Source: an uncultured Phocaeicola sp. (GTDB taxonomy: Bacteria > Bacteroidota > Bacteroidia > Bacteroidales > Bacteroidaceae). From it: DNA of 64,000 nt. The stretch's first letter is position 1. The number at the start of each line of letters is the position of its first letter. Under the pieces are notes generated by a model that saw only the letters and a list, made by a program, of their open reading frames with translations, did no database searches and had not been told where the DNA came from. Position numbers and translations under genes: made by a program. The stretch is from assembly GCA_944320815.1 (NCBI GenBank), contig CALUIZ010000001.1, positions 159,056 through 223,055 of the forward strand, read 5' to 3'. Below, one piece after another: positions 34,629 to 42,953 of this stretch.

Positions 34629-37600
34629 TTACGGGTGAGCAACGGCACTATCCTGGTATTGCTTCTGGAATCCTTGCTCAACAGATAAGTATATTTATAG
34701 TCCTCTACATTATACGTCGTAGGCGAGCTGTTTATAAGCAGTATGTTACGGCAGTTGGCAAAGTCGAGTATTCCCTTTACATTGTTCGGATGCAGCTTGC
34801 CTATTTCATCCATCATGCAATGCACCTTGAAATCGCCGAATTTCCGCGAAGCCTTCTCCTTGAACACATTGATAAGCATGATATTCACCATGGCCTTGAC
34901 CAATATATCTGTCCCGTCGGAACCCACATTGGCTATCTTCTCCACCCAGCCCGTATCATTGTCATTCTCAATTACCCGGAACTGCAGGTTAAAAGTATCA
35001 GAAACGACCAGACTTCTGCGGGACGGCTCATCCTTCAGCAGTCTGCTGAACGCGTCAAGATATTTCACTGCTCTGAGATTCACATTTTCACGTGAATCTT
35101 GTGAAAACAGATCCACCTTGCCCATATTGAAACTGTTCTCGTCATTAAAGTTCTTTATTTCAATCAAAAGCTGCATGAGTTTGTCGTTGCTCTGCTGCGG
35201 CCGGAGTTCGATACTGCGTATCACCCCTGCAAAATTCCGCTTGATGAAATCCCCATTGATGTCTTTTATTGTCTTATGTATCATACTTTCACTCTGGGTA
35301 AGTTCGCCCGTCTCCTTCGATATGCGCCGTATGATGTTCACATACCTCTCGCTTATACGACTCTGGTATTCCGCAATCTTATTGTTCTCCACAAACTCAC
35401 ATAAGTTGGATGCAAAATCCATGTAATCGGAATCACTGGACAGAGATGTGGGGAAACAGAACGTATTTCTGGGAGTGAAATTGTCGCAGAACAGATTCAC
35501 CGCCTTCCTGAAACTCTCCGTATCCCTGTTCAAGGACACGACAAGACTTTTCAGTTCATCCACTATGGCTCCGCATGACTTCTTTGTAGCAAGTTCGCCG
35601 GACGTATATGACTCCGGAGGACAGAATCCTTCATCCTTACGGAAGTTCTCAAGAGCATCAAGATCTTTCCTGATAGAATCACGCTCGCCCAACTTTTCAT
35701 CTTTTTCGTTCTTCACCGAATTACACCGGTCAGAAAGTCTCTTTTTCCGCAACGCATATTTTTCTCCGAGTTCCTTCAAGTGCTGTTCATTGGTCTTCCT
35801 GTCATCCCGCAGCTCCTGTTCATGGTCGAACAGCTCTCTCTTGTCCTTTTCATAGCTCCATACCAGATTCTGTTTTTCCGAGATGTAATCCAACTCATTG
35901 CAGACGGAATCTATCTTTGCCTTATAGGCACTGATTGCCGATGTATCCGCACCTTTACCGTTCAGCTCATCGTTCTGTGACTTGAGAAGTTCTTTCTTTT
36001 TCACTTCCATAGCCACCCGGCGGTCGGTAAGTTCTTTCCTGATAGCCTGTATTTCATTTTCAGCAGCATTGCGTTCCTTCTTTTCCACTTTCCTTTGTTC
36101 ATCAAAGACTTGAGCGATGCGCCTTTCCCTTTCCTGCCGCAAAGCTTCTTCATTGCCGCTGCATCTCTGCCTTTCCTTTTCTTTGCCGCCTATTCCAGTC
36201 TCCACCTCTTCAAGCTGGTTTCTCTTCCACTCCTCCTCCTTGCGTGTCCATGAAACATATTCCGCTTTTGCCGTCTTCTTCTGAGACGGATATTGCTGCA
36301 ACTGGATTTCAAGAAGATGCATCTCACCAGATATTGCAGAAATTTGTTTCCTGTATTTATTCCTTACCGCTTCCACTCTCGTCATTTTCTCTTCATTCAG
36401 ACGACCGACACTCATTGTATCGGCTTCCCTTTCAGACGATTTGGCATCCAATTCAGCTTTAAGCTGTTCAGGAGAACGCAAATCGCGCTCCACCCCGTCC
36501 AGATTTATCTTCACACCAAAAAATGAATTCCTGCCGTCAGCCGAAAGTTCCGGCGAAAGATTCGGATTGTAAAGAATCAGCTTCTCGTCGGCTATCTTTC
36601 CGATTGTTTCCTGCCAGCCCGGCTTGTTCCTGTCAAGCCATTCACAGAAAGAACCTTTGCTGTTGCTTATCAGAAGATTCAACGACTCCATTTCCGCATC
36701 CAGAAGTTTTCTGTGGCGCAATATTTCCTCAATCTTCGCATCAAATTCATTTTCGACATCTTTGGTCTCCCCTTCAGACCTTTGTCGAAGACTGTCGCAT
36801 TCCAGTTTCATGCGGTCAATTTCCCTTGCCGTACGTTCTTCCTCTGCAGACAAATTTCTCAACCGGTCATCACATGCCTTTATTTCATCTTTAAAATGTA
36901 CAGAACACTCTATCCTGGTCTTCAGTTCTTTCAGTCTGTGAATTTCTTCCAATAACTGAATCTTGCCATCAGACACGGTCTTCAGTTTCTCTTCATAAAG
37001 GGAACGGACTTCATCTGCCTGTTCATTGCATTTCTTCATCAAACCGGAAAGCCTTTCATCAAGCTCCTCTTTCCGATAAAGTATTCTTCTGTTGGTTTCA
37101 TTCTCAAACCTTGCGAACTCAGCGTCAAGAGTCTGCCCAAGCGAAGTGTACTTGTTAATCACATCACTGTACGTGCTTGTCAGTTCACTATAGACCTTAT
37201 CCAGAGACTCCAGTTCATACTTCAAGGCAGGTTTCTTTTTCACTCTCGATATAACCTCGTCAATCCGTTCCTGTTCATAATATTTGCGTTTCTCCTTTAT
37301 CTTTTTCAATTCCGAATCGATGATTCCACTCCGTTTTATCAGCCCGTCACGTTCGTTGTCAAACTTCTCCTTTTCCTCACCCAGCAAACGGGTATAGCGT
37401 TCAACCTCCCTGCCCAGAAAAGAAATCTGTTCTTCAAGTTCCGGAAGTTTCCGGATAGCCGCTTTTTCCGCGTAATTCAGTTCAGCCCGTCTGTCTTCAA
37501 TCTGCTTTTTCAAGAACAGTAATGTCCTATACCATCTCATCACCGTGTCGGCCTGTTTTCTGACCGGAACAACCCCGTTCTTGTCCCGCTTGCTCCAAAG

Positions 37601-38290
37601 CATCACATCAGAATATTCCTGTTCAAAAGTCTCTATCTGGCTCCGATAATACCCCAAATCAACTACAAACTCATTGTCATCCATCGACTGTATAATGGTA
37701 TCCTTGATGAAATCGGCATCAAGTTTGGAATTCAGGAATACATTCTGAATCGTGCGGGGAATGTTCTGGTATCTCGAACTCTCCACGATGGCATACTTCC
37801 GGAACTGAAGCAGTTCGGGCTTCCTGTTATTTCCGAAAATGATGTCACGGAACATATCATAACCGGTAACCAGCGATGACACACTGCAGCCGGATCCGGC
37901 GGATATGCGTGCACGGACTTCACTCCATTCGGCCGACACCTCGTTCTTGTCATCCACAAACCAGTCTTTCCGATATGGCGCGTCAATGAAACGGAATGCA
38001 GCCCTACCCATCGACTTGGTCACCACAACCGTATAGGCACCGTTTTCGCGCATCACTTCATATGCTATATAAGAATTGGCAAACGGAAGATAGAAAGAAT
38101 CAAAGTTCTTCTTCTCTTTCGGAATGCCCAGCCTGAGCTTGTCCGCATTATAGAAAAACAGGACTGCGCGCAGAAGCGTACTCTTCCCTACCCCCTGTGT
38201 ACCTATGAAATGCACGTTGCCGTCCACTTTCACTTCCGCATACGGCACATGGGCACTGTTCAGAAAAATTATCTTATTGAGATACCTCAT
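34625..38290 (-). CDS. jetC: JetC-like SMC/MukB-type ATPase
   Basis: This 1221-residue protein has an ATP-binding head split around a very long coiled coil. Walker A is GTQGVGKST (30-38). After about residue 215 come some 700 residues of Glu/Lys/Arg-rich heptads with a break near 540-640 that could be the hinge. The C-terminal head has a signature-like VGSDGTD (about 1122-1128) and Walker B VHCMMDEIGKL with Asp1161-Glu1162. This is the plan of MukB/MksB/JetC condensins, which extrude DNA loops using ATP. It overlaps jetB by 17 bases and jetD by 4. Bacteroidota normally organise chromosomes with Smc-ScpAB, so a defence role is more likely than a housekeeping one. Confidence 0.88.
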   Translation of the reverse strand: MRYLNKIIFLNSAHVPYAEVKVDGNVHFIGTQGVGKSTLLRAVLFFYNADKLRLGIPKEKKNFDSFYLPFANSYIAYEVMRENGAYTVVVTKSMGRAAFRFIDAPYRKDWFVDDKNEVSAEWSEVRARISAGSGCSVSSLVTGYDMFRDIIFGNNRKPELLQFRKYAIVESSRYQNIPRTIQNVFLNSKLDADFIKDTIIQSMDDNEFVVDLGYYRSQIETFEQEYSDVMLWSKRDKNGVVPVRKQADTVMRWYRTLLFLKKQIEDRRAELNYAEKAAIRKLPELEEQISFLGREVERYTRLLGEEKEKFDNERDGLIKRSGIIDSELKKIKEKRKYYEQERIDEVISRVKKKPALKYELESLDKVYSELTSTYSDVINKYTSLGQTLDAEFARFENETNRRILYRKEELDERLSGLMKKCNEQADEVRSLYEEKLKTVSDGKIQLLEEIHRLKELKTRIECSVHFKDEIKACDDRLRNLSAEEERTAREIDRMKLECDSLRQRSEGETKDVENEFDAKIEEILRHRKLLDAEMESLNLLISNSKGSFCEWLDRNKPGWQETIGKIADEKLILYNPNLSPELSADGRNSFFGVKINLDGVERDLRSPEQLKAELDAKSSEREADTMSVGRLNEEKMTRVEAVRNKYRKQISAISGEMHLLEIQLQQYPSQKKTAKAEYVSWTRKEEEWKRNQLEEVETGIGGKEKERQRCSGNEEALRQERERRIAQVFDEQRKVEKKERNAAENEIQAIRKELTDRRVAMEVKKKELLKSQNDELNGKGADTSAISAYKAKIDSVCNELDYISEKQNLVWSYEKDKRELFDHEQELRDDRKTNEQHLKELGEKYALRKKRLSDRCNSVKNEKDEKLGERDSIRKDLDALENFRKDEGFCPPESYTSGELATKKSCGAIVDELKSLVVSLNRDTESFRKAVNLFCDNFTPRNTFCFPTSLSSDSDYMDFASNLCEFVENNKIAEYQSRISERYVNIIRRISKETGELTQSESMIHKTIKDINGDFIKRNFAGVIRSIELRPQQSNDKLMQLLIEIKNFNDENSFNMGKVDLFSQDSRENVNLRAVKYLDAFSRLLKDEPSRRSLVVSDTFNLQFRVIENDNDTGWVEKIANVGSDGTDILVKAMVNIMLINVFKEKASRKFGDFKVHCMMDEIGKLHPNNVKGILDFANCRNILLINSSPTTYNVEDYKYTYLLSKDSRSNTRIVPLLTRK

Positions 38291-38831
38291 CGTTCATTTC
38301 CTCCGATATCGTTATGCAGTCCACCAGGTCTTCCATATAGTGAAACGCGGTTAATACTTTATACGTGTTGTCATGTTCATTCTCCAGTTCAACCATCCCC
38401 GACTTTTCAAGTTCCGAAACGAGTTTCTCCACAATCTCATCGAATTTCTTTTTGTCCGGAAAAAGTTTGGAAGCCTTATCCTTAAGCTCCATCTCACAAC
38501 TGATCTTCACTTCGATGTCAGCCGGTCTGAATTTGAATCCAGGCCCGAATGTCGCATCATATGTTTTCAGAAAACTCAGATAGTCAATCCACTTCATCAC
38601 CGCCTCAAGTTTGCGTTCAAGATCAACCTTAGCCTCCTTCCGGGTAAACATGTAATACCCGTCACCACCTTCAAGATAAAAGCCTATCCCCTTATAATAT
38701 TCATAATAATCAGCCGAGTCTTCCTCTATGGCATCATAACAACGTTTTATCAAAGGTGACACACTGTTGGCAGAAATGAATCCGCCCTTGCTCAATATAT
38801 TGAATATTTCCTCCGTATATTTCATGCGCAT
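38274..38831 (-). CDS. jetB: JetB-like (MukE/MksE-type) accessory subunit
   Basis: This 185-residue protein starts MRMKYTEEIFNILSKGGFIS and looks like two winged-helix domains, the architecture of MukE/MksE/JetB subunits that bind the kleisin and clamp DNA. RCYDAIEEDSADYYEYYKGI (about 29-48) is followed by a basic strand-turn EGGDGYYMFTRKEAKVDLER typical of a wing, then a long helical part. It has no catalytic motif. Direct similarity is low; the call rests on size, predicted fold and position between the kleisin-like and SMC-like genes. Its 3' end overlaps jetC by 17 bases. Confidence 0.75.
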   Translation of the reverse strand: MRMKYTEEIFNILSKGGFISANSVSPLIKRCYDAIEEDSADYYEYYKGIGFYLEGGDGYYMFTRKEAKVDLERKLEAVMKWIDYLSFLKTYDATFGPGFKFRPADIEVKISCEMELKDKASKLFPDKKKFDEIVEKLVSELEKSGMVELENEHDNTYKVLTAFHYMEDLVDCITISEEMNDEVSQ

Positions 38832-38844
38832 TCAGATTATATAG

Positions 38845-40116
38845 TCATTTGGAATAAATCAAGGGATATTCCACACCATAGCTCGTTTCATAAGTATCCG
38901 TAAAGTTCAGTACGTCGGCATACTGTGACGCAATCTGACAAAAAAACAGAATCCTGTTGTCCGTACTCAGATTCTTGTGATAGTTGTAGCCCATTACAAA
39001 CTTGAACAGATGGCTGCCCGAAGCGGCAAAGGCATTATACACTTCCTGCAGATTGACCGAATCCATGACTTCACTGTCCGTCTCCAGATATTCCCGCGGG
39101 ATGGCTCCCGCCATATTCTTCGGCCCTTTCGTCAGATTCTTTCTTTTTGAGACGACTTTCCTTATCAATTCAAGTGCCGTCGCAGAAGTGCGCAGATTGC
39201 CCACCGACAACTTGATGCGGTAGCTGGCCTGCGGCTCCATCCATACAGGATTCCTTTGGTTGAGAATCTGGCGTATGTCACTTTTCTCCTCCAGCAGGAA
39301 CTGGTCGCGAAGATATTTCAGGCGGCGCACTTTCTCAAATATCCGGTTCTGGTAGGCTACCAGGTTCAAGTAATGGATAATCTGTTTCTCTATCTCTATC
39401 AGATTATGATACGAATCATTCAACTGTAACTTGACATCGCTCACCACCATGCGCATCTGCGTATCCATGGCCACCCTGAAGAATACGGGCTGCTGATTCT
39501 CAATCACATCTTCACTTCTGCTGATGAGCAGAGCTATACTCTTGCGCTTTTCGTCAAGATTCTTCAGTTTGGAAAGCTTGACGCGATAATTCGGTTCGTT
39601 CTTGTATGTATTGTCAATGTTACGCTTCAAGTCTATTACATTACGCACGGTAATCATCGCTATATTCTTCAGGCACCTTCTGACCTCCTTATGATAATTG
39701 TACTTCCGCTGCTCGTTGTCTTCCTTGAGATAATATTCTATGTTCTCATTCAGCCTTCCCAAATAATCATCGACAAAAGAGACGTTGATGTTTTCATTCA
39801 CCTGCAACACATCCTCAAAGAACTTGAGATACACATCCTCCATCTCAAGAAAGTTCCCGCTGTCTCTTATTACCCCATAGTCAATGAGGTATCTGACTCT
39901 GTCTTCCTTATACTCCGTAAGTTCCAGGGCGTAATCGTGCTTTAAGGAAGTGGAGGGCCTTTTCTGGAACATCTGTTTCAGCAGGACCTTCTCCCTTTCA
40001 AGCACGCGCAAAAGTTCATCTATGGATTTAAAAGCATTCATATCCCAACAGTTGTAACGCATATACAGACCATGTATGACATCTGCCATGCGATATACAA
40101 ATATATCGGTTTCCAT
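38845..40116 (-). CDS. jetA: JetA-like (MukF/MksF-type) kleisin subunit
   Basis: This 423-residue, almost wholly helical protein has an N-terminal winged-helix-like region (about 1-100), a central helical bundle with coiled-coil character (about 110-275: EIEKQIIHYLNLVAYQNRIF, KVRRLKYLRDQFLLEEKSDI) and a C-terminal globular part (about 340-423) that could bind the ATPase head. This matches MukF/MksF/JetA kleisins, which bridge the SMC heads. It is the first gene, 13 bases before jetB. No clean TAnnTTTG promoter was found upstream; TATATTTG lies inside the first codons (40098-40105), so a later start (ATG at 40089) is possible. Confidence 0.75.
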   Translation of the reverse strand: METDIFVYRMADVIHGLYMRYNCWDMNAFKSIDELLRVLEREKVLLKQMFQKRPSTSLKHDYALELTEYKEDRVRYLIDYGVIRDSGNFLEMEDVYLKFFEDVLQVNENINVSFVDDYLGRLNENIEYYLKEDNEQRKYNYHKEVRRCLKNIAMITVRNVIDLKRNIDNTYKNEPNYRVKLSKLKNLDEKRKSIALLISRSEDVIENQQPVFFRVAMDTQMRMVVSDVKLQLNDSYHNLIEIEKQIIHYLNLVAYQNRIFEKVRRLKYLRDQFLLEEKSDIRQILNQRNPVWMEPQASYRIKLSVGNLRTSATALELIRKVVSKRKNLTKGPKNMAGAIPREYLETDSEVMDSVNLQEVYNAFAASGSHLFKFVMGYNYHKNLSTDNRILFFCQIASQYADVLNFTDTYETSYGVEYPLIYSK

Positions 40117-40429
40117 TCATTCAGTGGCATATTATCAGAAAAAATATTGCAAAATCGGAAGGCCATGGCACAGAATCTCTCCTTAAACATCATTTACACA
40201 CGGAATAGCCTATGTGACCGGATAATGGAGGTATGACAGCTATCTCTGACAACGGGATTAAGGGAACGGAATATCCGCATGTTCCAACACGAACAGGCGG
40301 TTGTTCATGGCAGAACAGGCGGCTGTTTTTTCCGGCAGAAGAAGCGGCCCGGCGGATGGCAATTGAAGGAACTGGCATGACAGACTCAATGTTCGGTGTG
40401 AAAAAGTGTCGTTTTTCTCATTTTTTGGT

Positions 40430-40437
40430 TACTTTTG
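40430..40437 (+). promoter_or_regulatory. -7 element for the S9 peptidase gene
   Basis: TACTTTTG matches TAnnTTTG exactly, 29 bases before the ATG at 40467, and rules out in-frame starts further upstream such as 40233. Confidence 0.6.
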
Positions 40438-40466
40438 TCCTCCGAACAAGAATAAAAGCAACGATT

Positions 40467-42596
40467 ATGAAAAAAACAGACCTAATGACCATGACAGCTG
40501 CCATCGCATTGGCGGCTTCCTCATGTGCCGCACCTGAAAAGACTACGGATGAAGGACCGATCATCGGACGGCAGGAGGTTACCGTCGAAAACGGACGGAT
40601 GACTCCGGAGACCTTATGGGCTATGGGACGCATCGGCTCTTCAAGCACGTCACCCGACGGAAAACGAATCGCCTATACGGTGTCATACTACAGCGTGAAG
40701 GAAAACAAGGGACACACGGTGATTTATGTGATGAACGCTGACGGCTCGGACAACAAACTGCTCACCACTGCAGCGGCAAGCGAAAGCGACCCGGCATGGA
40801 TAAAGAACGGCAGTAAGCTGGCTTTTCTGACAGGCGGACAAATCTGGGAAATGAACCCCGACGGTTCGGAACGCAGACAGCTTTCGGAACTGGAAGGGGG
40901 TGTGGATGGCTTCAGGTTCTCGCCCGATGAATCGAAGGTGCTTTTCGTGTCACAGGTGAAATATGGCGAACGCACTGCGGACAAGTACCCGGACCTCGAC
41001 AAGGCAAGCGGAAAAATCATCGACGACCTGATGTACAAGCATTGGGACGAATGGGTGGAAACGATACCGCATCCTTTCGTGGCTTCCTTCGACGGAAACA
41101 GTATAGGCGAAGCGACCGACATCCTGAAAGACGAGCCTTACGAATCGCCGATGAAGCCTTTCGGAGGAATGGAACAGCTTGCATGGAGTCCGGCTTCGGA
41201 CAAAATCGCCTATACCTGCCGCAAGAAAACGGGACTGGCTTATGCGGTTTCAACGGACAGTGACATCTATCTGTATGACCTTGCCACAGGAAAGACCGAG
41301 AACTTATGCAAGCTGGATGCGAAAGACAAGAATATGGGTTATGATGTCAACCCGCAGTTCTCGCCCGACGGGAAGTTCATTGCATGGCAGAGCATGGAGC
41401 ACGACGGGTATGAAAGTGACCTGAACCGCTTGTATGTGCTGGATCTGGAGAAAAAGGAGAAGTTCAATGCAGCCTCCGCCTTCAAGACCAATGTGGATAC
41501 TTATATATGGAATCCGGCATCCGACGGCTTCTATCTGATAGGCACCTGGCATGGAACGACGCAAATCTACCGTCTCGGACTGAACGACTGGAAAGAAGAC
41601 AAAGCTCCGGTGAAGATTACCGACGGACTGCACGACTACGGCAGTATCGCGTGGGGCGGAGACAAGCTAGTCGCCACACGCCACAGCATGAGCCAGGCGG
41701 ACGAAATTTATTCCGTCCCCACTGAATTCGAGGGAGAATATGCCGAGGCCACCCAACTGACCGCGGAAAACAAACACATCTACGACAAGCTGGAGATGGG
41801 CCGCGTGGAAGAACGCTGGATAAAGACGACCGACGGAAAGGACATGCTCGTATGGGTGGTCTATCCGCCGCAGTTCGACGCGAAAAAGAAGTACCCTGCC
41901 CTGCTCTTCTGTGAAGGCGGTCCGCAAAGTCCGTTGAGCCAGTTCTGGAGCTACCGGTGGAATTTTCAGATCATGGCGGCCAACGACTACATCGTAGTGG
42001 CTCCCTGCCGCCGCGGTATGCCGGGCTTCGGTCCCGAATGGAACGAAGCCATCAGCGGCGACTACGGAGGACAGTGCATGAAGGACTATCTGACGGCCAT
42101 TGACGAAGTGGCGAAAGAACCGTTCGTCGACAAGGACCGTCTGGGCTGCGTGGGTGCCAGCTTCGGAGGGTTCTCCGTCTACTGGCTGGCCGGGCATCAC
42201 GACAAACGCTTCAAGGCGTTCATCGCCCACGACGGCATCTTCAACATGGAAATGCAGTATCTGGAGACGGAAGAGAAATGGTTCGCCAACTGGGACATGG
42301 GCGGTGCATATTGGGACAAGAACAATGCCACGGCGCAGCGCACCTTTGCCAACTCACCCCACCGCTTCGTGGACAAATGGGACACTCCTATCCTCTGTAT
42401 CCACGGCGAGAAGGACTATCGTATCCTTGCCAACCAGGCGATGGCGGCATTCGACGCGGCCAAAATGCGCGGCATACCTGCCGAACTGCTCATCTTCCCT
42501 GATGAGAACCATTGGGTACTGAAACCGCAGAACGGTGTGCTCTGGCAACGCGCTTTCTTCAGGTGGCTGGACCGCTGGCTGAAGCCGCAGGAATAA
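40467..42596 (+). CDS. S9 family (DPP-IV/acylaminoacyl-like) serine peptidase lipoprotein
   Basis: This protein of about 709 residues has lipoprotein signal ALAASSC near residue 20. The N-terminal half is a beta-propeller with TolB/WD-like repeats (SSTSPDGKRIAYTVS, FRFSPDESKVLFVS, NPQFSPDGKFIAWQS). The C-terminal alpha/beta hydrolase has the nucleophile elbow GASFGGFSVYW, the acid in HGEKDYRI and the His in ENHWV. It should cleave short peptides in the periplasm or at the outer membrane. It is a single gene with its own promoter and terminator, divergent from the condensin cassette. Confidence 0.93.
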   Translation: MKKTDLMTMTAAIALAASSCAAPEKTTDEGPIIGRQEVTVENGRMTPETLWAMGRIGSSSTSPDGKRIAYTVSYYSVKENKGHTVIYVMNADGSDNKLLTTAAASESDPAWIKNGSKLAFLTGGQIWEMNPDGSERRQLSELEGGVDGFRFSPDESKVLFVSQVKYGERTADKYPDLDKASGKIIDDLMYKHWDEWVETIPHPFVASFDGNSIGEATDILKDEPYESPMKPFGGMEQLAWSPASDKIAYTCRKKTGLAYAVSTDSDIYLYDLATGKTENLCKLDAKDKNMGYDVNPQFSPDGKFIAWQSMEHDGYESDLNRLYVLDLEKKEKFNAASAFKTNVDTYIWNPASDGFYLIGTWHGTTQIYRLGLNDWKEDKAPVKITDGLHDYGSIAWGGDKLVATRHSMSQADEIYSVPTEFEGEYAEATQLTAENKHIYDKLEMGRVEERWIKTTDGKDMLVWVVYPPQFDAKKKYPALLFCEGGPQSPLSQFWSYRWNFQIMAANDYIVVAPCRRGMPGFGPEWNEAISGDYGGQCMKDYLTAIDEVAKEPFVDKDRLGCVGASFGGFSVYWLAGHHDKRFKAFIAHDGIFNMEMQYLETEEKWFANWDMGGAYWDKNNATAQRTFANSPHRFVDKWDTPILCIHGEKDYRILANQAMAAFDAAKMRGIPAELLIFPDENHWVLKPQNGVLWQRAFFRWLDRWLKPQE

Positions 42597-42644
42597 ACCC
42601 GACCGCACAGTAAAGACTGTCAAAGCCGGAACCAACTTTCATCG

Positions 42645-42695
42645 TGTCATCCTGAACGTTTGCTCTCCATACGTTCAGGATGACATTGTTTTTAT
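42645..42695 (+). terminator. Rho-independent terminator of the S9 peptidase gene
   Basis: TGTCATCCTGAACG (42645-42658) pairs perfectly with CGTTCAGGATGACA (42672-42685) around a 13-base loop; TTGTTTTT follows. Confidence 0.88.
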
Positions 42696-42953
42696 AGCCA
42701 GACTTGGCAAGTTGTTCTCCTTTACGACGCCCGCTTTTGTTTAATTTTATCAAACAGAAAGCTTTATAAAAAGTTACACCTTGCATCCAAAAACGCGCTT
42801 TTAATTGGCAAAAGTACACTTATTTCGCGGCCCTTAAGACCATTTTTATATTTCCATCCTGCATTTCCACAACAGAAAAGCAGAGAAACATTTGCTTTTT
42901 TATGAAAATTTCTCTTTTTTTGCGCCCGTTATGTAATATAATCAAAACAGAAT
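42696..42953 (+). other. AT-rich leader upstream of the second SusC locus
   Basis: This stretch belongs to the 357-base gap between the peptidase and SusC. It is AT-rich with T- and A-runs. I saw no clear TTTG/TAnnTTTG pair, gene or riboswitch. There is no adjacent ECF sigma/anti-sigma pair or hybrid sensor gene, so the regulator of the locus is elsewhere. Confidence 0.5.

Noticed and set aside
34625..38290. SMC-like ATPase as the chromosomal condensin or RecN/SbcC repair protein
   Set aside because: The order with kleisin-like, MukE-like and Toprim genes does not fit Smc-ScpAB, RecN or SbcCD.
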